Of a DNA stretch of 64,000 bases, positions 53,233-62,255 are shown piece after piece. The stretch is taken from positions 1-64,000 of the forward strand of contig JAJUKC010000001.1 in assembly GCA_029264995.1 (NCBI GenBank), read 5' to 3'. The notes beneath the pieces were generated by a model that was given only the letters and a program-made list of their open reading frames with translations, searched no databases and had not been told where the DNA came from. Numbering within the stretch: position 1 is the first letter of the stretch; each line of letters opens with the position of its first letter. A program made the translations under genes and the position numbers. The stretch is from Marinobacter sp. (GTDB taxonomy: Bacteria; Pseudomonadota; Gammaproteobacteria; Pseudomonadales; Oleiphilaceae).

Positions 53233-54369
53233 TCAGATATCACGCCGCATATCGGGCGGAATCGGGAAGTCCGGCATGCCGGGCTTCGGACCACGGCCCT
53301 TGCGGAACTGGCGCAGCTGGAAGACATAGGCCAGCACCTGGGCAATGGCCATGTACAGGCCGTCCGGAATCTCTTCACCTATATCGGTATTGTGATACAC
53401 CGCCCGCGTCAGTGGCGGCGTTCGCAGCACCTCGACCTTGTTCTCCCTGGCAATTTCCATAATCTTGAAGGCCACTTCATCTGCCCCCTTGGCCACCACC
53501 ACTGGCGCGCCCATGGTTTTCTGATCGTACTTCAAAGCCACGGCATAGTGGGTGGGGTTGGTAATCACCACATCGGCCTTGGGAACGTCCTGCATCATCC
53601 GACGTTGCGCCATCTCCCGCTGAAGCTGGCGAATCTTGCCTTTGACTTCCGGCTTACCCTCGGTGTCCTTGTACTCGTCCTTGACCTCCTGCTTGGTCAT
53701 ACGGAGCTTTTTCTGGTGATCGTAGATCTGGAAGGGTACATCGATGGCGGCAATGGCAATGGTGGCGCAGGACAGGAAGAAGAAACTCCAGCCCAATGTC
53801 CACAGTACATGCTCCATGGCCGGAACGGTGGGCTCTTCGGCGATGGCGAGCAGATCTTCTGTGCGCAGGTTAAGAATCAGGATGGCGACTGCCATCACCA
53901 GCCCCACCTTGGCAATGGCCTTGACCAGCTCGATCAGGGAGCGCATGGAGAACATTCGCCCCAGGCCTTTGATCGGATCCATGCGGTTGAATTTCGGCGC
54001 AATGGCCTTGGCACTGAACAGCAGGCCACCAATGCCAATGGAGCCAGCAACGGCGGCAATCAGCAACATCACCAGTATCGGTGACAGCGCCCAGGCAGCC
54101 TCTTTGGCCGCCAGTATCAGCTGAACGCTCATATGCCGGGTATCAAAAATCGCCGAGCGCTCAATCACGAAGGAATCGCGCATGATGCCCTCGAGTGAGG
54201 CGCCCAGCGACGTACCAAAAATCAGCAGCCCACCGGCACCGGCCAGCAATACCGCCATGGTAGCAAGTTCCTTGGAACGGGCCGTCTGGCCTTCCTCCTT
54301 GGCCTTCTCGAGGCGTCGGGGGGTAGGCTCTTCAGTTTTTTCCTGACTGTTGTCGTTCTCTTCCGCCAT
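53233..54369 (-). CDS. flhB: Flagellar export switch protein FlhB
   Basis: Export-gate protein of 378 residues whose C-terminal domain autocleaves to switch export from hook to filament proteins. The N-terminus is charged (EKTEEPTPRRLEKAKEEGQ), four helices lie at about 35-205, and the cleavage motif NPTH is at residues 271-274. It ends the fliLMNOPQR-flhB operon, two bases after fliR. A truncated paralogue with only the post-cleavage part lies at 35.8 kb. Confidence 0.97.
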   Translation of the reverse strand: MAEENDNSQEKTEEPTPRRLEKAKEEGQTARSKELATMAVLLAGAGGLLIFGTSLGASLEGIMRDSFVIERSAIFDTRHMSVQLILAAKEAAWALSPILVMLLIAAVAGSIGIGGLLFSAKAIAPKFNRMDPIKGLGRMFSMRSLIELVKAIAKVGLVMAVAILILNLRTEDLLAIAEEPTVPAMEHVLWTLGWSFFFLSCATIAIAAIDVPFQIYDHQKKLRMTKQEVKDEYKDTEGKPEVKGKIRQLQREMAQRRMMQDVPKADVVITNPTHYAVALKYDQKTMGAPVVVAKGADEVAFKIMEIARENKVEVLRTPPLTRAVYHNTDIGEEIPDGLYMAIAQVLAYVFQLRQFRKGRGPKPGMPDFPIPPDMRRDI

Positions 54370-54371
54370 GG

Positions 54372-55157
54372 TCAGGGTTGCCCTTGCAGAGCGCGCATGA
54401 AATCAAAGGTTTCCCGCGTGTACTGGTCAAAGTGCGGCAGGAAGTTGGCGTGTAACACCCAGATAGCAAACAATCCAAAAATCAGGCCAATCGGAAAGCC
54501 GAGGGCGAAGATGTTCATCTGCGGTGCTGCGCGTGTCATCACACCGAAAGAGATGTTCACAATCAGAACCGCAGTCACCGCCGGCAATGCCAGCAACATG
54601 GCGGAGGCAAACATCCAGCTTATGCGATGGGCCAGCGCCCACACACCACCCTGCCCCAGCCCTTCCATACCAATAGGCAAGGTATAGAAGCTCTCGATAA
54701 ACACCTCAAAGGCCACCAGATGGCCATTCATCACCAGAAACAGCAGAGTAATGGTGATGGTGTAGATCTGTGCCAAAACCGGCACATTAACCCCGTTGGC
54801 GGGGTCTACCATGGAGGCAAAGCCCAGGCCCATCTGCATGGCAATCATCTGCCCCGCGATCACAAACAACTGCCAGAGTGCGGTCAGGGCAAAGCCCAGG
54901 CCGACGCCAATCAGGATCTGCTGCAGCGTGATGACGACCGCGTCGGCACTGAGGGCTTCCACCTGGGGTACGGCAGGAATCATGGGCGCAATCAGGATGG
55001 TCATCAGCAGCGCCAGTCCCAGCCGAACACGGGCGGGTACCAACTGAGTACCGAAGATGGGGATGACCATGAGGAAACTGGCCAGCCGGAATAAGGGCCA
55101 GATATGCTGCCCCACCCACTGGCCAATCAGATCTGCACTGAACTCCGCGGGCAGCAT
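54372..55157 (-). CDS. fliR: Flagellar export protein FliR
   Basis: A 261-residue inner-membrane component of the FliPQR export-gate complex, with about six hydrophobic segments. The N-terminal FRLASFLMVIPIFGTQLVPARVRLGLALLMT region is typical. It lies four bases after fliQ and two before flhB. Confidence 0.95.
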   Translation of the reverse strand: MLPAEFSADLIGQWVGQHIWPLFRLASFLMVIPIFGTQLVPARVRLGLALLMTILIAPMIPAVPQVEALSADAVVITLQQILIGVGLGFALTALWQLFVIAGQMIAMQMGLGFASMVDPANGVNVPVLAQIYTITITLLFLVMNGHLVAFEVFIESFYTLPIGMEGLGQGGVWALAHRISWMFASAMLLALPAVTAVLIVNISFGVMTRAAPQMNIFALGFPIGLIFGLFAIWVLHANFLPHFDQYTRETFDFMRALQGQP

Positions 55158-55161
55158 GGGC

Positions 55162-55431
55162 TCAGCCGATCAGATAGGGAATGCGGGAGATCAGCCCGTT
55201 GGCGTGGTCCAGCAGGGTGGTCAGCATCCAGGGCCCGGCAGCAATAATCACGATCAGTGTGATCAGAAGGCGAGGCAGGAAACTGAGGGTCTGCTCGTTG
55301 ATCTGGGTCGCCGCCTGGAAGGTACTGACCACAAGACCAATCACCAGGCCCGGCCCGATGATGACGGCAGACAGCAATACAATCAGCCAGAGCGCCTCTC
55401 GCAGTATGTCGATAACCGTTTCCGGAGTCAT
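55162..55431 (-). CDS. fliQ: Flagellar export protein FliQ
   Basis: An 89-residue, two-helix subunit of the FliPQR gate. Start MTPETVIDILREALWLIVLLSAV and the VSTFQAATQINEQTLSF loop between its helices are family hallmarks. It sits between fliP and fliR. Confidence 0.96.
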   Translation of the reverse strand: MTPETVIDILREALWLIVLLSAVIIGPGLVIGLVVSTFQAATQINEQTLSFLPRLLITLIVIIAAGPWMLTTLLDHANGLISRIPYLIG

Positions 55432-55440
55432 GATTGCCTC

Positions 55441-56202
55441 CTAGATCCCGTAACTGGCGGCCAGGGTCCCCATGATCAGGGCCCACCCATCCACCAGTAC
55501 AAACAGCATGATTTTAAACGGCAGCGAAATGATGATGGGCGACAGCATCATCATACCCATGGCCATCAGTACACTGGCCACCACCATGTCGATGATCAGG
55601 AACGGAATAAACAGAATAAACCCGATCTGGAACGCCGTCTTCAGTTCACTGGTGACAAACGCCGGCATCAGGATCCAGAAGGACACGTCCTGCGGTGTTT
55701 CATACTGAACATCGGCAATCCTCATGAACAGCGCCAGATCGTCTTCGCGGGTCTGTTCCAGCATGAACTTGCGAAACGGCTGGCTGGCCAGTTCCACCGC
55801 TTCCAGCGAGGTTACCTCTTCCTGCAAATAAGGTTGCAGACCCACCCGATTGGCTTCTTCCAGTACCGGCTTCATGATGAAGATGCTCAGGAACAGCGCC
55901 AGCCCAAGCAGAATCTGGTTGGAGGGCGTGGCCTGCAACCCCAGAGCCTGACGAAGAATGGCAAAGACCACGATGATCCGGGTAAACGAGGTCATCATCA
56001 TGAGCATGGCCGGCAGGAAGGTCAGCGCGGTCATCAGCGCCAGGATCTGCAGGGTTACCGAGTATTCCTCAGTGCCGTTCTCTCCGGGTTCAACAGTAAA
56101 CGCCGGAATGCCCGGCAGATCAGCCTGGGCCAGGGCGGGAAGGCAAAGGCCGGCAATCAGGGTAAGCCAGGGAAAACCGCGTTTGAGAATGGCCACCACC
56201 AT
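55441..56202 (-). CDS. fliP: Flagellar export protein FliP
   Basis: Five subunits of FliP form the core of the export gate. With the ATG at 56202 it has 253 residues, close to Pseudomonas FliP; a signal peptide ([18 protein letters not shown]) is followed by four helices and [31 protein letters not shown]. The open frame extends to a TTG at 56244 inside fliO, but that start would put 14 basic residues before the signal peptide. Confidence 0.94.
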   Translation of the reverse strand: MVVAILKRGFPWLTLIAGLCLPALAQADLPGIPAFTVEPGENGTEEYSVTLQILALMTALTFLPAMLMMMTSFTRIIVVFAILRQALGLQATPSNQILLGLALFLSIFIMKPVLEEANRVGLQPYLQEEVTSLEAVELASQPFRKFMLEQTREDDLALFMRIADVQYETPQDVSFWILMPAFVTSELKTAFQIGFILFIPFLIIDMVVASVLMAMGMMMLSPIIISLPFKIMLFVLVDGWALIMGTLAASYGI

Positions 56203-56206
56203 GACG

Positions 56207-56656
56207 TTAGTCTTTCCTTTCCGGCGCTGACCAGGATTTGCCAATCATGGACTGCAGCTTGCGGGCGAAGTCACTGGAACCGGCATTGCCGGCATCCACC
56301 ACCGGTTCATCAAATACATGCAGGGTTCTGATCGTGCTGGGTGTGATACCAAGCAGAATCTGCTGCTGCCCCACTTCCACCAGCGCGATACGTTCCCTGG
56401 CGCCGATGGCCAGTACGGACACCACCTTGATGGCATTGTTGTTCATACCGGTCATGCCGCTCATCCGCCGGATCAGCCAGGCACAACCGTAAATGATGGC
56501 CACCACCGCCAGCAGGCCGGCTCCCAGGCTCAGTATCGTCGCCACAGTATCCGGGGCACGCCCGCCAGAGGCAGCAGTATCTCCCGCCTTTGCCGCTTCC
56601 TCAGCCAACAGCGGCAACGGTGCCCAAAGCAGCAACCAGCCAGTCAGTCTTGTCAT
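56207..56656 (-). CDS. fliO: Flagellar export assembly protein FliO
   Basis: Chaperone for FliP assembly, 149 residues. It has an N-terminal signal-like segment ([15 protein letters not shown]), a helix at about 37-60 and a cytoplasmic domain with [27 protein letters not shown], the common FliO pattern. It starts one base after the fliN stop. Confidence 0.9.
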   Translation of the reverse strand: MTRLTGWLLLWAPLPLLAEEAAKAGDTAASGGRAPDTVATILSLGAGLLAVVAIIYGCAWLIRRMSGMTGMNNNAIKVVSVLAIGARERIALVEVGQQQILLGITPSTIRTLHVFDEPVVDAGNAGSSDFARKLQSMIGKSWSAPERKD

Positions 56657-56657
56657 A

Positions 56658-57158
56658 TTATTTCTGCAGCCGTTTGATTCGCTCGCCCGGGCTGATAACG
56701 TCCGTCAGCCGGATACCGAACTTCTCATTCACCATGACCACCTCACCGTGGGCGATCAGGGTGCCATTGACCAGCACATCCAGTGGCTCGCCCGCCAGCC
56801 GGTCCAGTTCGATCACCGAGCCCTGGTTCAGCTGGAGCAGATTGCGTATCGGAATCTGGGTGTTGCCCACTTCCATGGAGATGGTGACGGGGATATCCAG
56901 GATCACCTCGATGTCCGGAGACTCGCCACCACCAGCGCCCTGGTCCGCGCCAAACTCCTCCATGGGAGCGGTGCGCACGTCCTGGTGTTCCGCTTCAGGT
57001 TGGTCGTCGCCACCTTCAGCCTCAGCCATAGCCGCTGCCCACTCGTCTTCCCGGGAGCCCTCTGCATCGCCGGACTCGTCCATTGCCGCTTCCCACTCGG
57101 CCGCCAGCTTTTCGTCTTCGCTGAGTTCCTGCCCGTCTTTCTTGTCGTCGTCAGCCAT
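56658..57158 (-). CDS. fliN: Flagellar motor switch protein FliN
   Basis: C-ring protein of 166 residues. The C-terminal SpoA/FliN domain (about 85-160) includes DIPVTISMEVGNTQIPIRNLLQLNQGSVIELDRLAGEPLDVLVNG. The N-terminal 75 residues are acidic and hold two copies of an EWxAAMxE motif (residues 21-28 and 39-46). E. coli FliN is shorter (137 aa). It overlaps fliM by eight bases. Confidence 0.96.
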   Translation of the reverse strand: MADDDKKDGQELSEDEKLAAEWEAAMDESGDAEGSREDEWAAAMAEAEGGDDQPEAEHQDVRTAPMEEFGADQGAGGGESPDIEVILDIPVTISMEVGNTQIPIRNLLQLNQGSVIELDRLAGEPLDVLVNGTLIAHGEVVMVNEKFGIRLTDVISPGERIKRLQK

Positions 57159-58149
57159 TGCGTCCCACCTTCAGTTGTTTCTTTACCTTGGGCAACTTGG
57201 CCCGGTCGTGAATCCTCAGCGCCAGCTTACCGTCGCGGGTGCCCAGCGTTGCCTTGTAGATTGGAATACCATTGGCGGTCACCGTCAGGTGCTCGGGAAT
57301 TTCTACCGGAATCACATCGCCGGCTTTCATCCGGGCAATGTCGCGCAAAGAGATGCGGCGCCTACAGACAGTGGTATTGATAGGCACATTGACCTCTTTG
57401 ATGTCCTCCTGCAAGGCGTTTACCCAGCGTTCGTCGACATCATCAATATCACTCTGCACACCCGCATCCAGCACATCGCGGATTGGCTCGATCATCGAGT
57501 ACGGCAGCGCAAAATGAAGTTCGCCGCCTCCTCCATCGAGTTCAATATGGAAAGTACTGACCACCACCACTTCGCTCGGGCTGACGATGTTGGCCATGGC
57601 CGGGTTGACTTCCGAACTGAGGTATTCGAATTCCACCTGCAAGACCGCATGCCAGGCTTCTTTCATATCGTGGAAGACCTGATTCAGCACCATTTGCACA
57701 ATACGGGTTTCGGTAGGGGTGAATTCCCGGCCCTCGATCTTGGCATGGCGCCCCTCACCACCGAAGAAGTTGTCCACCAGTTTGAACACCAGCTTGGCAT
57801 CCAGCACGAACAGGGATGTACCGCGTAACGGGCGAACCTTGCACAGGTTAAGGCTGGTGGGCACATACAGGGTATGGATGTACTCACCGAATTTCATAAT
57901 CTGGACACCGCCGGTCGAGACATCGGCATTGCGGCGCAGCAGGTTAAACAGACTGATACGGGTATAGCGGGCAAAACGCTCGTTAATCATCTCGAGCGTT
58001 GGCATGCGGCCACGGACGATCCGATCCTGGCTGGCGAGGTCGTAACTCTTTACGCCGGTATCATCAGTCTCTTCATAGGTATCGATGTCGCCATCATCCA
58101 CCCCGTGGAGGAGGGCATCGATCTCGTCCTGTGACAGTAAATCCTGCAT
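57151..58149 (-). CDS. fliM: Flagellar motor switch protein FliM
   Basis: C-ring protein of 332 residues that receives CheY-P. The N-terminal CheY-binding peptide is LLSQDEIDALLHGV (residues 4-17). The middle domain binds FliG and the C-terminal SpoA-like domain joins FliN. The full-length match and operon position leave little doubt. Confidence 0.97.
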   Translation of the reverse strand: MQDLLSQDEIDALLHGVDDGDIDTYEETDDTGVKSYDLASQDRIVRGRMPTLEMINERFARYTRISLFNLLRRNADVSTGGVQIMKFGEYIHTLYVPTSLNLCKVRPLRGTSLFVLDAKLVFKLVDNFFGGEGRHAKIEGREFTPTETRIVQMVLNQVFHDMKEAWHAVLQVEFEYLSSEVNPAMANIVSPSEVVVVSTFHIELDGGGGELHFALPYSMIEPIRDVLDAGVQSDIDDVDERWVNALQEDIKEVNVPINTTVCRRRISLRDIARMKAGDVIPVEIPEHLTVTANGIPIYKATLGTRDGKLALRIHDRAKLPKVKKQLKVGRNG

Positions 58150-58191
58150 ACCTGTTCCTGCCCCTAACTGTTGGTTATCCGCCCGGTACGA

Positions 58192-58692
58192 TTACTGAAC
58201 CACAAAATTCCGGAACAATACCCGGTCGATTGCCGGCTCCCCTTCCTGCTCCAGCACCTGATTCACGGTCTGCAGCATGCTGTCGGCCAGCGTCTGACGA
58301 CCTTCCGGCGTTTGCAACTGCATGAAGTCGCTGCTGCCCAGCACCATCACCAGCTGGCTACGGATAAGAGGCATATGAACGTCCGCGGCAGCCAGTGCAG
58401 CCGGATCTTTGGCCTCAAACGACACGTAGATCTGGGCATAGCGTTGGCGACCCTGCGCCTGAACGGTGGTCACCAGGGCTTTCTCGATATCGGTATAGCT
58501 GCTGGCAACAAACGCGGGTTCGGCTGAAGTCGTGGTTTCACTATCCTCTGCGCCGGGCAGTCCGCCACCCAGGAACCAGAGTGTCCCAACCACGGAAAGC
58601 CCCACCGCCAGGATAATGATGATCACCAGCATGATGATCAGTTTCAGCTTGCCTTTTTTGGCAGGCGCTTCGGTCGCAGTATTTTCGGCCAT
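58192..58692 (-). CDS. fliL: Flagellar basal body-associated protein FliL
   Basis: Single-pass inner-membrane protein (166 residues; helix about 17-40) whose periplasmic domain surrounds and supports the stators. The KLIIMLVIIIILAVGLSVVG helix, the region ALVTTVQAQGRQRYAQIYVSF and a C-terminal LFRNFVVQ fit the family. It is first in fliLMNOPQR-flhB and has a sigma-54 promoter 62 bases upstream. Confidence 0.94.
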   Translation of the reverse strand: MAENTATEAPAKKGKLKLIIMLVIIIILAVGLSVVGTLWFLGGGLPGAEDSETTTSAEPAFVASSYTDIEKALVTTVQAQGRQRYAQIYVSFEAKDPAALAAADVHMPLIRSQLVMVLGSSDFMQLQTPEGRQTLADSMLQTVNQVLEQEGEPAIDRVLFRNFVVQ

Positions 58693-58753
58693 AACACTCG
58701 CTTGTCACTTTTTTGGCGTCCGGGAGGCTCCGAACAACCTTTCTCTGGTGTGA

Positions 58754-58769
58754 TGCAAAGGCCGGGCCA
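58754..58769 (-). promoter_or_regulatory. Sigma-54 promoter for the fliL operon
   Basis: Minus strand TGGCCCG-N4-TTGCA: the -24 has one mismatch (TGGCCC for TGGCAC), the -12 is intact and the spacing exact. The predicted start is near 58743, giving a leader of about 50 bases. Confidence 0.7.
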
Positions 58770-58773
58770 GACA

Positions 58774-58825
58774 GCCCATCCCCAGTTTTCAGAACCGCAG
58801 TTTAGCGTTGCCAGAGGGGATGGGC
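58774..58825. repeat. Inverted repeat between fliK and the fliL promoter
   Basis: GCCCATCCCC (58774-58783) and GGGGATGGGC (58816-58825) are perfect 10-base inverted repeats 32 bases apart. They flank the space between the fliK stop and the fliL sigma-54 element, as terminator, mRNA-end structure or activator site. Confidence 0.45.
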
Positions 58826-58873
58826 AAAGAAGTCGGAAGACGGCAGGCTGAATTGTTCAGAAATCATCCGGAC

Positions 58874-60049
58874 TCAGGCAAAGACGTCCACTTCACCCCG
58901 CCAGCCCAGATCCAGCTGGCCGGCGCTCAACGACTCTGCATCAGCATCGTGGCTGGCCAGTGATGATCCACCAGAGGAACGACCATCCCCCTCACCGGCC
59001 TCACCACTCTCGCCACCGGCCTGCTGACCGCCCTGGTCAGACACATCAAACTGCCCGAGGGATAACCCTTGCTCACCCAGCATGTCGCGGAGCCGGTGGG
59101 AGTGCTGTTCGAGCTGCTCCCTCACCACCGGGTTGGCCGCGTGCACGGTGACACTGGCCTGATCATTGTGGACTTTCACCTTGACTTCCATCGGCCCCAT
59201 ATCCGGAGGGGTCAAGTGAATTTCGGCAACCGACATATTGCGGGCGGTCAGCCAGCTCAGCTTGCCCATAACCTTGTCGCCCCACTCCGCCTGTCCAACC
59301 GGGACATCAACCGAGGTGGTGTAGCCCCGGAGCGGAATATTGGCATCCGCCGCCAGTTTTCCGGGCTGTGCTGCCTGCTGCGCGGCGGTTTCCATCACAC
59401 CCTGAAATCTCGGGGTGGTGAGCAGGCTGGTCGGATCAACGGGGCGGGCACTCTCAGCGCTTGTCGCACCGGCAAGCAGGTCGGTGAGCTGCATGCCCGG
59501 TGCCAAAGTGGTGCTGCCTGCCACGGTAGATGATTGCCCCGGCAGGCCCTTGATCAGTCCCGAAGCAGCCTGATTTCCGGTTAACGCCATATTTGAAGCC
59601 AGGCTTTCAGGCCCGCCTGCCGAGGATTGGTTGGCGGCTGCAGGATACAGCGACTGAAGATTGGCGAATGTCAGGGGCATCAGCGGTTCGGCAACGACCA
59701 GGGCATCGTCTGCCTCACTGTCCTTGGTGTCGCTGGCGGAGGAAGGGCGAGCCGGTGATTCGGAGTCCGTCACCTGTTTTTGATCCGTCGGCGTATCGTT
59801 TTTTTCCGGCCGGGCATTTGAGGCCTCGGCCTTCTCATCAGCCCGGTCGGCCGCCTTGCGTTCCTGCGCAGCATCGGCCTGATCCCGACGCTCGGCGCGC
59901 TTGGCATCCATCCTTTTCTGCTCTGCCCGGGACAGCTCATCAAAACGGCTCTCACCGGCCTCCGCGTCTTTCCGGCCCTGCGATTTCGCTGCACCGACCT
60001 CCGACTGACTCGTTTTCGCCGGTGCCTGGGGAAGTATGGTCTGTTGCAT
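58874..60049 (-). CDS. fliK: Flagellar hook-length control protein FliK
   Basis: Exported ruler that stops hook growth and makes FlhB switch to filament export. The 391 residues have a charged, low-complexity N-terminal third (Glu/Lys/Ala/Asp-rich), a Ser/Ala-rich middle and the Flg_hook C-domain (MSVAEIHLTPPDMGPMEVKVKVHNDQASVTVHA). The C-terminal tail is Gly/Ser-rich. A near-perfect sigma-54 promoter lies upstream. Confidence 0.94.
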   Translation of the reverse strand: MQQTILPQAPAKTSQSEVGAAKSQGRKDAEAGESRFDELSRAEQKRMDAKRAERRDQADAAQERKAADRADEKAEASNARPEKNDTPTDQKQVTDSESPARPSSASDTKDSEADDALVVAEPLMPLTFANLQSLYPAAANQSSAGGPESLASNMALTGNQAASGLIKGLPGQSSTVAGSTTLAPGMQLTDLLAGATSAESARPVDPTSLLTTPRFQGVMETAAQQAAQPGKLAADANIPLRGYTTSVDVPVGQAEWGDKVMGKLSWLTARNMSVAEIHLTPPDMGPMEVKVKVHNDQASVTVHAANPVVREQLEQHSHRLRDMLGEQGLSLGQFDVSDQGGQQAGGESGEAGEGDGRSSGGSSLASHDADAESLSAGQLDLGWRGEVDVFA

Positions 60050-60109
60050 GGCAACCTCTTGCCGCTTTAGATCTCAGGTAGCCCCTGTTCGGAGCGTTTT
60101 CCGGAAAAC

Positions 60110-60125
60110 TGCAAAAGCGGTGCCA
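60110..60125 (-). promoter_or_regulatory. Sigma-54 promoter for fliK
   Basis: Minus strand TGGCAC-CGCTT-TTGCA: both boxes match the consensus and the spacing is exact. It lies between hptB and fliK; the predicted start is near 60099, about 50 bases before the ATG. Confidence 0.82.
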
Positions 60126-60146
60126 AACCTCAGCGCGGGGTGACGG

Positions 60147-60497
60147 TCAGACCTCCTGGCCAAAATTTTGCAGTCGCTGGGCCACTTCCGAAAACTCGGC
60201 CTCAATCCGCTCAAGCACTGCAGGAGCCTGTTCCAGAGTCGCGTCCTTGCCCAGCTGCTCGGCCTCAAAACACAGCCCCCCCAGTCTGGGGGCGCCGATA
60301 TTGATGCAACTGCCCTTGAAGCTGTGCGCCGTCTTGGCGAAGTGCTCCGGGTCGGCCGTTGCCAGCGCCTCTTTCAGGCCGTCAATGCGTGAACGGGAGT
60401 CTGCCAGGTAGGTCTGGATCAGGACATCAAACTCGTCTTCCATCACATCCTGCAGTTCGGCCAGTGCCTCCACGTCAAGATGGGGTTTGTCGTTCAT
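60147..60497 (-). CDS. hptB: Histidine phosphotransfer protein HptB
   Basis: A 116-residue HPt protein with phospho-accepting His58 in AHSFKGSCINIGAPRL. In P. aeruginosa HptB relays phosphate from hybrid kinases (RetS-like group) to HsbR, shifting cells between motility and biofilm. hsbR and hsbA directly upstream confirm the assignment. It is the last gene of its unit, before the fliK promoter. Confidence 0.9.
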   Translation of the reverse strand: MNDKPHLDVEALAELQDVMEDEFDVLIQTYLADSRSRIDGLKEALATADPEHFAKTAHSFKGSCINIGAPRLGGLCFEAEQLGKDATLEQAPAVLERIEAEFSEVAQRLQNFGQEV

Positions 60498-60520
60498 TCG
60501 CTATCCTCGTTTGTCGGCAC

Positions 60521-62245
60521 TCAGGCGCCACTGGTTATGGCCGCGTCGGGAAACCACCAATCATAGACGATTTCCACACGATTTCCCCGGCCGTGAACCT
60601 TCAGATTTCGGGTCATACGCCGGAGGATCTCAAGCCCCCGCCCCGCGTATCGGCCGGTCGAAGCCGCCTGCTGGTGCGCCACTGTGTCCGAATATTCCGT
60701 GAAATCAAAACCATCACCACTGTCTTCACAGACAACGGTGAGGGTACCTCCACCCTCCCTGGGCTGATGCCCCAGGGAAAACCGGATGAAATGCCCATCG
60801 GTGTTACCCAGTCTGCGCGTTCGCTCCTGGTAATAACGACTGAAACCGCCCGGTGACGTTTTCCACTCAGAGGACAAGGCTAGAACGCCGTGTTCAAGGG
60901 CATTGTTATAGAGTTCCGACAACAGCGTGTAGACCTCGCCGCTGCGGCTCCTCAGACCGGGCACTTCCATACAGATATGCAGCATAAGCGGCAGTGGATT
61001 GAAGTCAGCCAGGGTCTGTTCACGCAATTCATAGACGCAGTGCCAGTCCGCCGGGCCGGTCAGCGCCGATTCCGGAATCTTGTCTGGCATTACCTCTGGC
61101 GCCTCCGCCCGAACCATTTGCAGACAGCACAGCGTCAGGTCATCGGCCAGTTCTGGCTTACCGGTATGCTGCTGCATTCTCGCCAGCAGGGCCTCAAACG
61201 GCTCCTGCCCTGCTTTCAGCCCGGCCAGCACGCTCAGGACACCTTCCTCGCCCAGACTTTCACCCGCACTGTTGGGTGCCTCCGGGAGCCCGTCGGTCAT
61301 CATCACCAGCCAGTCTCCCGGTGCAGCGTCCAGCACCGTCATGGAGGCTGAGAATTGGTCCGGCTCCTGTACTCCCAGCGGCAGGTGCCGGGACGGAATG
61401 GCGACACGGTAGCCCCCGGCACGCAACAGCCAGCCATCCGGCAAGCCACCGTTCCAGACACGCAGACTGTTGTGTTTGAAATCCGCCTCAATCATCAGGC
61501 CGCAGCAAAACATGCCAATTGGCAGTATTCGTCGAAGCTTGCGGTTGATTTCCCGGAGAACATCCGGGGCTCCGAAGCCTTTGGCCGCCATCCCGTAGAA
61601 GATTTCCGCCACTGGCATGGCGCCAATGGCAGCAGGCAATCCGTGCCCGGTGAAATCACCGAGAAACACCAGGGTGCCTCCCCCGGGGCGCTGAGCCGCA
61701 AACAGTACATCACCGTTGAAGACCGACAGGGGTGAGGCGTGGTGGCGAATATTCGGTGCATCCAGGCAACCGGTGTGGGCAATATTGTCGAACACCCGCC
61801 GCGCCGTGCGCTGCTCGTCCAGCATTTGCTGGTTCTGGCGCCGAATATGGTCACGCTGGTGCGATAATGCCTGGTGCAGAGCCCGCATACGATTGAAAGC
61901 GTTAATCTTCGCTTCAAGGATCACGCGGTTGTAGGGTTTCACGAGAAAATCGTCGCCGCCAGCCTCAAGACACCGAGCCAGATCGCCCGCCCCGGACAGG
62001 GACGTGAGAAAAATGAGCGGCACCAGGCGCTCACCCGCCAGAGCCTTGATTTGACGGGCGGCTTCCATGCCATCCATCCGGGGCATCAGGGCGTCCAGCA
62101 GCACCAGATCCGGTTGGGTTTCCCGGAACAGTTCCACCGCCTCGGTACCGTCTTCGGCCTCAATCACGGTATGGCCCAGGCGGCTGACCAGCCGCGCCAG
62201 AATCAACCGGTCGCTGGCACTGTCCTCGGCAAGAAGTACCTTCAA
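60521..62245 (-). CDS. hsbR: Response regulator with PP2C phosphatase and anti-sigma-type kinase domains, HsbR
   Basis: A 574-residue three-domain regulator. Receiver (1-120) with Asp51 in LLDALMPRMDG; a short coiled-coil linker; a PP2C/SpoIIE-like phosphatase at about 170-390 (SVFNGDVLFAAQRPGGGTLVFLGDFTGHGLPAA, MMTDGLPEA); then a HATPase domain (ELYNNALEHGV, CEDSGDGFDF) that resembles anti-sigma kinases. In Pseudomonas HsbR both phosphorylates and dephosphorylates HsbA. I chose the TTG at 62245 (KVLLAEDSASD), with GAGG upstream; earlier in-frame codons lie inside hsbA. Confidence 0.9.
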   Translation of the reverse strand: MKVLLAEDSASDRLILARLVSRLGHTVIEAEDGTEAVELFRETQPDLVLLDALMPRMDGMEAARQIKALAGERLVPLIFLTSLSGAGDLARCLEAGGDDFLVKPYNRVILEAKINAFNRMRALHQALSHQRDHIRRQNQQMLDEQRTARRVFDNIAHTGCLDAPNIRHHASPLSVFNGDVLFAAQRPGGGTLVFLGDFTGHGLPAAIGAMPVAEIFYGMAAKGFGAPDVLREINRKLRRILPIGMFCCGLMIEADFKHNSLRVWNGGLPDGWLLRAGGYRVAIPSRHLPLGVQEPDQFSASMTVLDAAPGDWLVMMTDGLPEAPNSAGESLGEEGVLSVLAGLKAGQEPFEALLARMQQHTGKPELADDLTLCCLQMVRAEAPEVMPDKIPESALTGPADWHCVYELREQTLADFNPLPLMLHICMEVPGLRSRSGEVYTLLSELYNNALEHGVLALSSEWKTSPGGFSRYYQERTRRLGNTDGHFIRFSLGHQPREGGGTLTVVCEDSGDGFDFTEYSDTVAHQQAASTGRYAGRGLEILRRMTRNLKVHGRGNRVEIVYDWWFPDAAITSGA

Positions 62246-62255
62246 GGGAATCGCC

